Origin: Dinoroseobacter sp049800775
GTDB lineage: Bacteria > Pseudomonadota > Alphaproteobacteria > Rhodobacterales > Rhodobacteraceae
Direction of reading: 5' to 3'
DNA: 64,000 nt
Assembly: GCF_049800775.1 (NCBI RefSeq)
Contig: NZ_JBNAFR010000013.1
Location: 1 to 64,000, forward strand
Within the stretch, counting starts at the first letter, position 1. Each line of letters starts with the position of its first letter. The position numbers and the translations under genes were made by a program. The notes under the pieces were generated by a model. It saw only the letters and a program-made list of their open reading frames with translations, was not told where the DNA came from and did not search any database. Of this stretch, positions 16,070 to 25,537 are shown piece after piece.

Positions 16070-16236
16070 CACCCCATCATGGGCCCATGGCAGCCGGTCA
16101 CCGCGTCGGATGCAGGCCGCACTTGCTCTGAGGCCTGTCCCTATGCACACTCGACCGTGAGACAGGGATGTCCGGTCTCCCGCAGGGGCTTTGTCGAACA
16201 ACGCCGCGCGGTGCCATGCTTTGGGAGGAGTGTGCC

Positions 16237-17055
16237 ATGACATCCAAGACCACCGGAACGACGCCATCGGCCCCGATCACACCGCGGGGGCAGGGGTTGC
16301 CCGAGGTCAACACCCTGACGGCAGAGGACATCAAGGCGTCCCTCAAGGCCGGTTTCGCGGACTTTCTCGCGCGCCCGGTCATGAGCGGGTTTTTCGGCCT
16401 CTTCTATGCGGTGTTCGGGATCCTGCTTGTCTGGTGCCTGGTCTGGCTGGGCAAGATCTGGATGATCATCCCCGCCGTGATCGGCTTTCCGCTGGTCGCC
16501 CCCTTTGCCGCGGCGGGCCTCTACGAGATGTCCCGCCGGATGCAGCGGGATGAGGGGTTCGGCTGGTCCGAGATCCTCACGGTCATGGCGCGGCAGCGCA
16601 AACGCGAGATGGGCTGGATGGCCTTTGTCACGCTCTTCATCTTCTGGGTCTGGATGTACCAGGTGCGGCTGTGGCTGGCGATCATCCTGCAGGATTCCTC
16701 CTTTTCGGATTTCGACGGCTTTCTGCATATCGTGTTCTTCACCTCGCAAGGCTGGACCTTCCTCGCCATCGGAACCTGTGTCGGGGCGTTTCTGTCGGCT
16801 GTCCTGTTCACTGTCACCGTGGTCGCCATGCCGCTGCTGCTGGAACGGGAGATCGACTTCATCTCGGGCATGCTCACCTCCATCCGCGTCGTGACGGAGA
16901 ACCCGGTGGTGATGCTCTCCTGGGCGGCGATCATCTCGATTACCATGCTGTTGTCGCTGGTTCCGGCGTTTCTCGGCCTGATCTTCACCTTGCCGATCCT
17001 GGGGCACACCACCTGGCATCTCTACCAGCGGGCCGTCGCCCCCATGGGGGAGTAG
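16237..17055 (+). CDS. DUF2189 integral membrane protein
   Basis: A 272-residue protein, usual length for DUF2189. Hydrophobic segments include GFFGLFYAVFGILLVW, IWMIIPAVIGFPLVAPFAA, MAFVTLFIFWVWMY, WTFLAIGTCVGAFLSAVLF and ISITMLLSLVPAFLGLIF, so about six membrane helices. Conserved motifs are the YEMSRR loop, PLLLEREID and the C-terminal LPILGHTTWHLYQRAV. The ATG at 16237 follows GGGAGGAG. Function unknown; the family is common in alphaproteobacteria. Confidence 0.85.
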   Translation: MTSKTTGTTPSAPITPRGQGLPEVNTLTAEDIKASLKAGFADFLARPVMSGFFGLFYAVFGILLVWCLVWLGKIWMIIPAVIGFPLVAPFAAAGLYEMSRRMQRDEGFGWSEILTVMARQRKREMGWMAFVTLFIFWVWMYQVRLWLAIILQDSSFSDFDGFLHIVFFTSQGWTFLAIGTCVGAFLSAVLFTVTVVAMPLLLEREIDFISGMLTSIRVVTENPVVMLSWAAIISITMLLSLVPAFLGLIFTLPILGHTTWHLYQRAVAPMGE

Positions 17056-17099
17056 CGGACCCTGCGACGGGGGGGCAGTCCGCGACGGAACGCGCCGCG

Positions 17100-18035
17100 C
17101 TAGGCGCGCGGTGAGATCCGGAGCCGGGCGGCATCCTCGACGCTGAAAAAGCCCCGCAGCTCGTCCACAAACATCCTGACCAGGCGGCGCGGGTTGTCCG
17201 GAAGATGGCCCAGCACGATCTTGAAGGGCTCGATCGCTGGCTGCAGCGGGATGGCGGTGACCCGGTCGCCCGCATAGGTGATGTCGGTTTCGGTCACCAT
17301 ATGCAGCACCGAGCAGCCGATCCCGTCGCCTACAAGACTGCGCACCATCTCCAGCGAGGTGGCGGTTGCGACGACCCGTGGCGCCACCCCCGCCTGATCG
17401 AACTGGGTGGCGTAGTATTCGCTGATCACCGGCAGATCCAGCAGCACGAGGCTCTGATCCGCGAGATCCGTCAAAGACAGGCTGCGCCGCGCGGCGAGCC
17501 CGTGATCCACGGGCAGCAGCACATAGGCCGGAACCTCCAGCAGCGTCTCATAGGTGATCCCGGGCTTCATCGCATTGGCGACACAGACGATCACGTCATA
17601 GATCCCGGACAGCAGCCCGTCCTGCGCGCTCTGGGTGTCGCATTCAAAGAACTTCACCGTGACGCCCTCATTGTCGGACATCATCTGACCAAGGATCCTG
17701 GGCATGAAGGCGGGAGCCGCCGGGGCGTAGTAGCCCACGCGCAATGTGCCGGTCAGCTGCGAACGCATGTCGCTGCCATCCCGCATCAGGCTCTCATACT
17801 CGTCCAGCAGGCTCTGGATCTTCGCCTCCATCTGCTGACCTGTGGCCGTCAGGGAAATGCCCGTCGCCCGGCTCCGAATGGTGAGTTGCAGCCCGAACGC
17901 CGCCTCGACCTGATTGATCGCCGTATGCACGGCCGAGGGGACCACATTCACCACCCGCGCCGCTTCGGTGATGCTGCCGACCCGGATGGCGGTCATGAAA
18001 TAGCGGAGCGCCTTGAGGCTGACATCGGCGGGCAT
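17100..18035 (-). CDS. LysR-family regulator divergent from the dimethylglycine dehydrogenase-like gene
   Basis: A 311-residue LysR protein: winged HTH at residues 5-65 (LKALRYFMTAIRVGSITEAA, VVPSAVHTAINQVEAAFGL) and an effector-binding domain from about 92. The start MPADVSLKALRYF at 18035 is preferred over an upstream ATG at 18080, because the HTH begins within 10 residues of it. It is divergent from 18147, the usual position of a LysR activator of the neighbouring gene. An operator candidate lies at 18061-18073. Confidence 0.88.
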   Translation of the reverse strand: MPADVSLKALRYFMTAIRVGSITEAARVVNVVPSAVHTAINQVEAAFGLQLTIRSRATGISLTATGQQMEAKIQSLLDEYESLMRDGSDMRSQLTGTLRVGYYAPAAPAFMPRILGQMMSDNEGVTVKFFECDTQSAQDGLLSGIYDVIVCVANAMKPGITYETLLEVPAYVLLPVDHGLAARRSLSLTDLADQSLVLLDLPVISEYYATQFDQAGVAPRVVATATSLEMVRSLVGDGIGCSVLHMVTETDITYAGDRVTAIPLQPAIEPFKIVLGHLPDNPRRLVRMFVDELRGFFSVEDAARLRISPRA

Positions 18036-18060
18036 TGGGGATCCTGAATTCTGGTTTTCC

Positions 18061-18073
18061 GAATATAGTATTC
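18061..18073. promoter_or_regulatory. Palindrome in the LysR/dehydrogenase divergent promoter
   Basis: A perfect GAATA-TAG-TATTC dyad in an AT-rich patch between two divergent genes, fitting a LysR recognition half-site arrangement. Confidence 0.45.
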
Positions 18074-18146
18074 CAATCATTGTGTTTCATGAAAGACGTG
18101 ATTGCGTGGATACTCGCCCGGATTTGTCAGCAGGAAAGAGTCCCCC

Positions 18147-20573
18147 ATGCGCAGTTCAGCAAAAGTGGTCATTGTCGGCGGTGGTGTGAGCGGTCTGTCC
18201 GCCCTTTATCATCTGACACGGGAAGGCTGGACAGATGTCATGCTGCTGGAGCGGAACGAGCTGACCTCGGGCACCACATGGCATTCCGCGGCGCAATGCC
18301 CGCAACTGGCCTTCAACCAACTTCTGCTGCTTTTGCGGAAATACACGATCGGGCTCTACAAGGAGCTGGCCGAGGATCCCGACTACCCGATCAATTACCA
18401 CCACCGCACTGGGGGGATGCGGCTGATCACGGATCAGGACAATATGGACGCGTCCCATCATATCATCTCGGTGGCCAAGGGGCTGGGGATCGAGTTTGAC
18501 CTGCTGGATCCGGCCGAGGCCGTGCGGCGGAATCCTCTGATCAACCAGGATGGATTGCTGGGGGCTCTCTGGGACGATCTGGACGGGGATATCGACCCGG
18601 CGCAGCTGTGCCAGGCCCTTGCACGTCGGGCTCGAAAGGCCGGGGCCGAGATCACGCGCAACTGTCCTGTCACGGGGCTGATCCAGAAGCCCAATCACGA
18701 ATGGGTCGTGCATACGGATCGGGGGAATGTCGAGGCCGAGCATGTCGTGATCGCCGCCGGCTACCGGGCCAACGAGGTCGGTGAAATGCTGGACATCACC
18801 TATCCGGTGATCAGCCTCGAACATATGTATTTCGTCACCGAGGATATCCCCGATCTGCTGGCGCGCGACACCCGCGTTCCCATGGTCCGCTGCCCGCGCG
18901 ACACCTTCTACATGCGTCAGGAAAAGAAGGGGCTGCTGGTCGGCATCTACGAAGAGGACTGCAAGACCTTCGGGATGGACGGCATCGATCCGGATTTCGT
19001 CAACGCGCTCTGCCCGGATGATCTGGACCGCCTGCTGCCCAAGATGGAGCCGATTTTTGAGCGGCTCCCCTGCCTGCAGGAGGTGGGCATCAAATCCGTC
19101 GTGAACGGCCCGATCGCCTATGCTGCCGATGCCGGACCGCTGGTGGGCAAGCAGCCCGGGCGCCGCAACCTGTGGTCCATGAACGGCATCCGCGTCGGGA
19201 TCGGCGAGGGGGGCGGTTATGGTAAGATGTTGGCGCAGATGATGGTGCATGGCGAGACCGAATGGGACAGCTGGCAACTGGACCCGCGCCGGATCACCAG
19301 CTTCGCCAATACCGAATACACCGCGCTCAAATCCATCGAGGACTACCAGATGGAGTTTCAGTGGCACCTGCCACATGAGCATCGCCCCGCCGGTCGCCCG
19401 GCGAAAACCACGCCGCTCTATCCGGTCCTGCAGGCGCAGGGCGCGGCCTTTGGCGTGGTCAACGGGTGGGAGCGGACGAGCTTCTACAAGCCGAGCCCCG
19501 ACTTCGTCGAAGAGCACAGCTATCATTTCTGCAACTGGCACGATGTCGTGGCCGCCGAGGTCGCGGCGGTGCAAACCCGTGTCGGTCTCGCCGAGCTGTC
19601 CGGGTTCAACCGGTTCGAGATCACAGGGCCACGCGCGGCGGCCTGGCTCGACAGCCTGACCTGCTCCAAACTCCCCAAGAGCCCGGGGCGCGTGGGCCTG
19701 TGCTACTTCCTCAGCTGCAACGGCAATATCGACGCCGAGGCGACCGTGGTGAAGTTCAGCGAGGACAGGCTCTGGTATTGCTCGGCGGCAGCCGCTGAAG
19801 ACCATGACATGGATTGGCTGACCGAGCGTCTGCCCTCGGGCTCCGACATTCGGATCACCAGCCTGACCAACACCCATACGGTGCTGATCATCGCGGGCCC
19901 CCAGGCGCGCGCCCTGATGGACGCTGCCTGTCCGCGCACCAGCTTTGCCCAGGCCGATTTCCCCTGGATGACCGCCCGGTCCTGTTTCGTCGGTCATGTG
20001 GAGGCGATGGTCATGGCCGTCAGTTTCTCGGGGGAGCAGGCTTTCGAGGTCCATATCCCCAACATCCAGCTGCACGCGGCCTATCTGGCCCTCACCCGCG
20101 CGGGCGAGGCCCACGAGCTCGCACATTTCGGCATGTACGCCATCGAATCCATGCGCATGGAAAAGGGATACGGCCATTGGAAAGGCGACTTCATCACCGA
20201 GTTCAACCCGATCGAGGCCGGGCTGGAGCGGTTCGTGGATTTGTCCAAGTCATTTCCCGGCAAGGCCGGGCTGGAGCGTCAGATCGCGCTGGGCAACCGG
20301 CGCAATCGGGTGTTGCTCGCGCTGGACAGCACGACCACCCCGGCCCATGCGGGCGAGACGATTTTCGACGGGGACAGGCCGGTGGGTACGATCACTTCCG
20401 CCGCCTGGGGGTACCGGGTCCGGCAGAACCTCGTCATGGCCTATGTGGATCCGGCGCAGGCCACGATTGGAACAGAGCTCTCCGTTCTGCTGATCGGGCA
20501 GAAAACCCCTGCCACCGTGGTCGCGCCCTGCCTCTATGACCCCGAGCATGCCATCCCGCGCGGGCGCGTCTAA
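18147..20573 (+). CDS. Dimethylglycine/sarcosine dehydrogenase-like flavoprotein with GcvT domain
   Basis: An 808-residue protein in two parts. Residues about 5-380 are a DAO-type FAD domain (VVIVGGGVSGLSALYHL). His46 in SGTTWHSAAQ matches the histidine that carries covalent FAD in dimethylglycine and sarcosine dehydrogenases. Residues about 430-800 are an aminomethyltransferase (GcvT)-like folate-binding domain (LAELSGFNRFEITGPRAAA, MEKGYGHWKGDF). Members oxidatively demethylate N-methylated amino acids and pass the C1 unit to tetrahydrofolate. The ATG at 18147 follows AGGAAAG. LysR is divergent. The exact substrate is not determined by sequence. Confidence 0.82.
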   Translation: MRSSAKVVIVGGGVSGLSALYHLTREGWTDVMLLERNELTSGTTWHSAAQCPQLAFNQLLLLLRKYTIGLYKELAEDPDYPINYHHRTGGMRLITDQDNMDASHHIISVAKGLGIEFDLLDPAEAVRRNPLINQDGLLGALWDDLDGDIDPAQLCQALARRARKAGAEITRNCPVTGLIQKPNHEWVVHTDRGNVEAEHVVIAAGYRANEVGEMLDITYPVISLEHMYFVTEDIPDLLARDTRVPMVRCPRDTFYMRQEKKGLLVGIYEEDCKTFGMDGIDPDFVNALCPDDLDRLLPKMEPIFERLPCLQEVGIKSVVNGPIAYAADAGPLVGKQPGRRNLWSMNGIRVGIGEGGGYGKMLAQMMVHGETEWDSWQLDPRRITSFANTEYTALKSIEDYQMEFQWHLPHEHRPAGRPAKTTPLYPVLQAQGAAFGVVNGWERTSFYKPSPDFVEEHSYHFCNWHDVVAAEVAAVQTRVGLAELSGFNRFEITGPRAAAWLDSLTCSKLPKSPGRVGLCYFLSCNGNIDAEATVVKFSEDRLWYCSAAAAEDHDMDWLTERLPSGSDIRITSLTNTHTVLIIAGPQARALMDAACPRTSFAQADFPWMTARSCFVGHVEAMVMAVSFSGEQAFEVHIPNIQLHAAYLALTRAGEAHELAHFGMYAIESMRMEKGYGHWKGDFITEFNPIEAGLERFVDLSKSFPGKAGLERQIALGNRRNRVLLALDSTTTPAHAGETIFDGDRPVGTITSAAWGYRVRQNLVMAYVDPAQATIGTELSVLLIGQKTPATVVAPCLYDPEHAIPRGRV

Positions 20574-20708
20574 GCTCCCACCCTTCCGGTCTTGATCAGC
20601 GCGCCGGGCGACACGCCCATGCGCCGTGGGGCAGGGGCGGGCAACCACCTCTGTTGCGATGGCATCGCCTCGGGCCGTCGCGCGCGCTTTCGCGCAGGAT
20701 CCCGTTGC

Positions 20709-20729
20709 ATGATCAGTAAATCTGATCAT
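20709..20729. promoter_or_regulatory. Palindromic operator before the second LysR gene
   Basis: A perfect inverted repeat, ATGATCAG-TAAAT-CTGATCAT, ending 10 bp before the ATG at 20740. It is probably an autoregulatory LysR site. Two further TGATC half-sites follow within 35 bp. Confidence 0.55.
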
Positions 20730-20739
20730 CCTGATCCGC

Positions 20740-21648
20740 ATGATAAAGAGTCAGATCACCCTAAAGCAGTTGGAGGCCTTCGCCTTCGTGGTCGATACGG
20801 GCACCTTCCGGGCCGCTGCCACGGCGCTGGGCACGACCCAGCCCAACATCTCCTCCCGGATCGCGGCGCTGGAGGGGGCCTTGGGTGTCACGCTGCTCTA
20901 TCGGGATGCGGGGTCCGTGCGGCTGACCGCCCGGGGGGCCGAATTGCTGGAGCGCACGCGGGATGTGCTGCGCGCGGGTGAAGCCTTGCTCGAAGCGGCG
21001 GGCCAGCAGGCGCTGATCGAGGAGCGGCTGCGGCTCGGGGTGACCGAGCTTGTCGCCTGCACCTGGCTTCAGCCCTATCTGCGCCTGCTGCGGCAGGCCT
21101 ATCCGAGCCTGCGGGTCGAGCTTCAGGTGGATCTCTCGGACCAGATCGCAGAGCGCTTGCGCGAGGGACAGCTCGACCTTGCGCTGCAGAACGGACCCTT
21201 CGCTTTTCAGGCAACGGGGGAGCTGGTGCTCGCGCAGGAGGCCTATCTCTGGGTCGCGGCACCGGACCTTGCGGCATCGCTGGCAGAGGGGCGTTCGGTC
21301 GCGCGGTTTTTCGACAGTGCGGTCATCACCCATGCCCGGCAAACCACGGCGGGGCGCGCCTTGCACACGCTGGCAACCCAGCAAAGCTATGATCCAAGCA
21401 AGATCGTGCATTCCAGCTCGCTCTCGGCCTGCCTGCCGCTGGTCCGCGAGGGGATGGGTGTGGCACTCCTGCCCGAGGCGCTGGTAGCGGAGGACGTGGA
21501 AAGCGGTCGCCTCCGGGCCCTTGCGGCCGACTGGACGGCGCCGCCGCTGGCCTTCTTTGCCCGGTTCAACGCCGACCGCGCGCCGCGTTTCGCGGAAAAG
21601 GCCTGTGATCTGGCGGCGTCCCTCCGTCCGCCTACCGTTCAAGGATAG
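20740..21648 (+). CDS. LysR-family regulator upstream of hyuAB
   Basis: A 302-residue LysR protein: HTH at residues 3-62 (ITLKQLEAFAFVVDTGTFRA, TTQPNISSRIAALE) and a substrate-binding domain from about 90 (LRLGVTELVACTWLQPYLRL). It lies 95 bp before hyuA on the same strand. With palindromes before itself (20709-20729) and before hyuA (21670-21683), it is the best candidate regulator of the hyuA to epimerase operon. Confidence 0.87.
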   Translation: MIKSQITLKQLEAFAFVVDTGTFRAAATALGTTQPNISSRIAALEGALGVTLLYRDAGSVRLTARGAELLERTRDVLRAGEALLEAAGQQALIEERLRLGVTELVACTWLQPYLRLLRQAYPSLRVELQVDLSDQIAERLREGQLDLALQNGPFAFQATGELVLAQEAYLWVAAPDLAASLAEGRSVARFFDSAVITHARQTTAGRALHTLATQQSYDPSKIVHSSSLSACLPLVREGMGVALLPEALVAEDVESGRLRALAADWTAPPLAFFARFNADRAPRFAEKACDLAASLRPPTVQG

Positions 21649-21669
21649 GGAAAATTTATCAGGTGGAGA

Positions 21670-21683
21670 AAATCAATTGATTT
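21670..21683. promoter_or_regulatory. Palindrome before hyuA
   Basis: A perfect AAATCAATTGATTT in an AT-rich stretch 60 bp before the hyuA ATG, in otherwise GC-rich DNA. It is probably part of the operon promoter or operator. Confidence 0.45.
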
Positions 21684-21743
21684 GATTTCTGCTATCTTCC
21701 GGTCCCTTCTTCCCATGCAAGACAGGTGCAGGCGGAGGCACGG

Positions 21744-23831
21744 ATGAAGGATCAATCGATCAGGCTGGGCGTCGATATCGGGGGGACCTTCACCGATGTG
21801 GTGCTGGAAAAGGCGGGCGTGCCCGTCTCGGTCAAGGTTCTGACCACCTATGCCGCGCCGGAAAATGCGATCATCGACGGAATGCATCAGGTCTGCGCCA
21901 AGGCGGGGATCACGCCCTCCCAGATCGAGCAGATCATCCACGGCACCACACTGGCGACCAATGCCCTGATCGAGCGGCGCGGGGCGAAGACCGCGCTGAT
22001 CACCACCGAGGGGTTTCGCGACGTGATCGAAATGCGAACCGAAAGCCGGTTCGAGCAATATGACCTGAACCTCACCCTGCCGGAGCCGCTCTTGCCGCGT
22101 CAGATGCGGTTCACCGTGCCGGGGCGTGTGGATGCCAAGGGGCAGATCCTCGTGGATCTGGACCGCCGGGATGTCGAGGCCGTGGTGGACAAGATCGCCG
22201 AGGCGGGCTTCACCTCGGTCGCGGTGGGGCTGATCCATTCCTACCTCAACCCGACCCATGAGCTGCTGGTGCGCGAGGTGCTGGCCGAGCGCCTGCCGGA
22301 GGTCGCGGTCTCGATCTCGTCCGAAGTATCCCCGCAGATGCGCGAGTACGAACGGTTCAACACGGTGGTGGCCAACGCCTATATCAAGCCGCTCATGGCC
22401 TCCTATCTCGGTCGGCTCGAAGAGCGTCTGCGCGGCGAGGGGGTGCAGTGCCGGATCTTCCTCATGCATTCGGGCGGCGGCATCATCTCGCTCCAGAACG
22501 CGGCCGAGTTCCCGGTGCGGCTGGTTGAGAGCGGCCCGGCCGGTGGCGCGGTCTTCGCGGCGCATATCGCGGCGCGCTACGGGCTCGACAAGGTGCTGAG
22601 CTTCGATATGGGCGGCACCACGGCCAAGATCTGCCTGATCAAGGACCAGACCCCCAAGACGAGCCGCGTCTTCGAGGTTGCGCGCACCTACCGGTTCAAG
22701 AAAGGCTCGGGCATGCCGATCTCGATCCCCGTGATCGACATGGTCGAGATCGGTGCCGGGGGCGGCAGCCTTGCCCATGTGGACGGGATGCGCCAGATCC
22801 GGGTCGGCCCTGAAAGTGCCGGGTCCGAGCCCGGCCCGGCCTGCTATGGGCGCGGTGGGACGCGGCCCGGGGTCACGGATGCGGATCTGGTCCTCGGCAA
22901 GCTCGATCCGGACAATTTCGCGGGCGGCTCGATTGCCCTGCACCCAGAAAGTTCTCGTACGGCGCTGACGGACCATGTGGGCGATAGTCTGGACATGGAC
23001 CCGATCGAGGCGGCCTTCGGCGTGGCCGAGGTGGTGGACGAGAACATGGCCAATGCCGCCCGGGTCCATGCGGTGGAGAATGGCGAGGACCTGTCCGAGT
23101 ATACGATGATCGCCTTTGGCGGTGCGGCCCCGCTCCATGCCGGACGGCTCTGCGAAAAGCTTGGGGTGACGCGCCTTCTGGTCCCGCCCGGCGCCGGGGT
23201 GGGCTCGGCCATCGGGTTTCTGCGCGCGCCCTTCAGTTTTGAGGCCAACCGATCCGTCTATATGCGGCTCAGCGATTTCGATCCGGGTCGGATCAAGCAG
23301 TTGCTCCTTGATCTGAAAACCGAATCCACCGGGTTTGTCCGCACCTGCGACGCGGTCAGCCCGATCCTCTGCGCGTTCAAGGTCTATATGCGCTACGCGG
23401 GTCAGGGTTGGGAAATCCCGATCACGCTGACCGAGGCGCAGGCCATGGCCCCGGAGGCCGCGACCTTCGAGGCCCGGTTCGAAGAGGATTATGCCAAGCT
23501 CTTCGGCCGCCCGGTCGCCGGAATGGATATCGAGATCACGGTCTGGTCCGTCAACGCCACCACGCCCCCCGAGACGGTGGCCCCCATCGCGGCGGCGGCG
23601 GGTAATGGGCTGGCGCCTGCGGTCGGATCCCGAAGCCTCTTTGACGCGGCCTCCGCGCGCTATCTCGAGGCGCCGGTGATCGACCGCAGCGCCATGGAAA
23701 CGGGGCAACGCGCCCCGGGACCCGCGGCAATCACCGAGGCAGAGACCACCATCATCATCCCGGCCAGCCGGGAGGCCATCCGCCAGCCCGATGGCTGCAT
23801 CGATCTTGTGACCAAGGGAGCTGTCCAATGA
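21744..23831 (+). CDS. hyuA: Hydantoinase/oxoprolinase subunit A (HyuA-type)
   Basis: A 695-residue ATP-dependent amidohydrolase subunit. It has the ASKHA phosphate loop GVDIGGTFTDVVLEK, then IIHGTTLATNALIERRGAKT (hydantoinase A N-terminal) and the second nucleotide motif SFDMGGTTAKICLI, then IGAGGGSLAHVD. The ATG at 21744 follows GGCGGAGGC and is preferred to a GTG at 21726. It overlaps hyuB by 4 nt. The family covers N-methylhydantoinase, 5-oxoprolinase and acetone/acetophenone carboxylase subunits; sequence alone does not decide. N-methylhydantoin would fit the neighbouring sarcosine-type flavoproteins (inference). Confidence 0.83.
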   Translation: MKDQSIRLGVDIGGTFTDVVLEKAGVPVSVKVLTTYAAPENAIIDGMHQVCAKAGITPSQIEQIIHGTTLATNALIERRGAKTALITTEGFRDVIEMRTESRFEQYDLNLTLPEPLLPRQMRFTVPGRVDAKGQILVDLDRRDVEAVVDKIAEAGFTSVAVGLIHSYLNPTHELLVREVLAERLPEVAVSISSEVSPQMREYERFNTVVANAYIKPLMASYLGRLEERLRGEGVQCRIFLMHSGGGIISLQNAAEFPVRLVESGPAGGAVFAAHIAARYGLDKVLSFDMGGTTAKICLIKDQTPKTSRVFEVARTYRFKKGSGMPISIPVIDMVEIGAGGGSLAHVDGMRQIRVGPESAGSEPGPACYGRGGTRPGVTDADLVLGKLDPDNFAGGSIALHPESSRTALTDHVGDSLDMDPIEAAFGVAEVVDENMANAARVHAVENGEDLSEYTMIAFGGAAPLHAGRLCEKLGVTRLLVPPGAGVGSAIGFLRAPFSFEANRSVYMRLSDFDPGRIKQLLLDLKTESTGFVRTCDAVSPILCAFKVYMRYAGQGWEIPITLTEAQAMAPEAATFEARFEEDYAKLFGRPVAGMDIEITVWSVNATTPPETVAPIAAAAGNGLAPAVGSRSLFDAASARYLEAPVIDRSAMETGQRAPGPAAITEAETTIIIPASREAIRQPDGCIDLVTKGAVQ

Positions 23832-25537
23832 CGCAAGAGCACTCCAGGGTCGCCTATCAGGTCATGTGGAACCGCCTGATCTCGGTTGTCGAGGAACAGG
23901 CGCAGGCCCTGATACGCACCGCGTTCTCCACGTCGGTCCGCGAGGCGGGCGATCTCTCGGCGGGGGTGTATGATCCGCATGGCAATATGCTGGCCCAAGC
24001 GGTCACCGGGACGCCGGGTCATGTCAATGCCATGGCCGATGCGGTCGCCCATTTCATCCGTCGGATCGGGCGGCAGAACATGTTCGAGGGCGATGTCTAC
24101 ATCACCAATGATCCCTGGGAGGGGACCGGTCACCTCCATGACATCACCATGGTCACCCCCTCCTTCCACAAGGGCGCATTGGTCGGCTTTTTTGCCTGCA
24201 CGGCGCATATCGTGGATATCGGCGGGCGCGGCTTTGGCGCGGATGCGCAAAGCGTCTACGAGGAAGGGCTCTACATCCCGATCATGAAGTTCGCGGAGCG
24301 CGGCAAGGTCGATGAGACCCTTGTCCGCATCATTCGCGGCAATGTCCGCGAGCCCGACCAGCTGATCGGCGATGTCTATGCGCTGGTGACCTGTAACGAG
24401 ATCGGCCATCGCCGCCTGATCGACATGATGGAGGAATTCGTGCTCGACGATCTCGACGGTATCGCGACCTTCATCCTTGACAATTCCCGTCGCGCCACGC
24501 TGGAGGCGATCGCCGCCCTGCCGCAGAAATCCGCCAGCGGCGAGATGACCATGGACGGCTTTGACACGCCGATCACGCTAAAGGTCACGGTCCGCGTCGA
24601 GCCGGACCGGATCGTCACCGATTTCACCGGCACCTCCGGGCTGGACCGCAAGGGCATCAACTGCCCGCTGGTCTATACCAAGGCCTATGCCTGCTACGCG
24701 CTCAAGGTGGCCATCGCGCCCGAGATCCCGAACAATGCCGCCTCTCTGGCGCCGTTCGAGGTGACCGCGCCCGAAAACTCCATCGTGCATGCGCTCCATC
24801 CCGCGCCGGTGGCCCTGCGCCATATCGTCGGCCATTTCGTACCCGACGCGGTCTATGATGCCTTCGACAAGATCGTGCCGGGTCTGGTCCCTGCCGAGGG
24901 GGCGGGCTGCCTGTGCAATTTCCAGGTCAGCCTGCGGCCGCGGTCGGATGCGCCCGCCCCGCCCGATGCGCGCCGGTCCGAGGTTCTGACCTTCAATTCC
25001 GGCGGATCGGGCGCGCGCCCGGCCCATGACGGGATGAACGCCACCGCCTTTCCCTCGGGGGTGATGACCATGCCCATCGAGGCCACTGAGCATGCAGGCC
25101 CGGTCATCATCTGGCGCAAGGAGCTGCGCCCCGATAGCGGCGGCGCGGGCAGGACCCGGGGCGGGCTCGGGCAATATATGGAAGTCGGCGCGCAGGAGGG
25201 GCATGAATTCGACATCCAGGCGATGTTCGACCGTGGCCAGCACCCGGCCCGGGGCCGCCGGGGTGGGCAGGACGGGGCGCGCACCACCATCGCGCGCAGC
25301 GATGGCGCCAGCATGCATGTGAAGGGCAAGCAATTCGTTCCCCATGGCGCGCGCGTCGTCATGGCCTTCCCGGGGGGCGCCGGCTATGGCGACCCGTCCG
25401 AACGGCCCGTGGATCAGGTCAAACGCGACCTCGCACGGGGCTATATTTCCGACAGGATCGCAGCGGAGGACTATGGCCTCTCCGCCGAAGAGATCGCTGC
25501 TATTCATCAGGCCGTCGCGAAGGGAGAACCCCTGTGA
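23828..25537 (+). CDS. hyuB: Hydantoinase/oxoprolinase subunit B (HyuB-type)
   Basis: A 569-residue partner of HyuA. Family blocks are visible: IRTAFSTSVREAGDLSAGVY, VTGTPGHVNAM, YITNDPWEGTGHLHDITM (metal and active-site His region), GCLCNFQ, and a C-terminal GGAGYGDPSERP. It overlaps hyuA and the next gene by 4 nt each (ATGA, GTGA), which indicates a stoichiometric complex and one operon. The substrate is as uncertain as for HyuA. Confidence 0.85.
   Translation: MTQEHSRVAYQVMWNRLISVVEEQAQALIRTAFSTSVREAGDLSAGVYDPHGNMLAQAVTGTPGHVNAMADAVAHFIRRIGRQNMFEGDVYITNDPWEGTGHLHDITMVTPSFHKGALVGFFACTAHIVDIGGRGFGADAQSVYEEGLYIPIMKFAERGKVDETLVRIIRGNVREPDQLIGDVYALVTCNEIGHRRLIDMMEEFVLDDLDGIATFILDNSRRATLEAIAALPQKSASGEMTMDGFDTPITLKVTVRVEPDRIVTDFTGTSGLDRKGINCPLVYTKAYACYALKVAIAPEIPNNAASLAPFEVTAPENSIVHALHPAPVALRHIVGHFVPDAVYDAFDKIVPGLVPAEGAGCLCNFQVSLRPRSDAPAPPDARRSEVLTFNSGGSGARPAHDGMNATAFPSGVMTMPIEATEHAGPVIIWRKELRPDSGGAGRTRGGLGQYMEVGAQEGHEFDIQAMFDRGQHPARGRRGGQDGARTTIARSDGASMHVKGKQFVPHGARVVMAFPGGAGYGDPSERPVDQVKRDLARGYISDRIAAEDYGLSAEEIAAIHQAVAKGEPL

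Noticed and set aside
18156..20177. A long minus-strand open frame opposite the dimethylglycine dehydrogenase-like gene
   Set aside because: It is a high-GC shadow frame rich in His, Gly and Arg with no family features; similar shadows oppose hyuA, dabA and ade.
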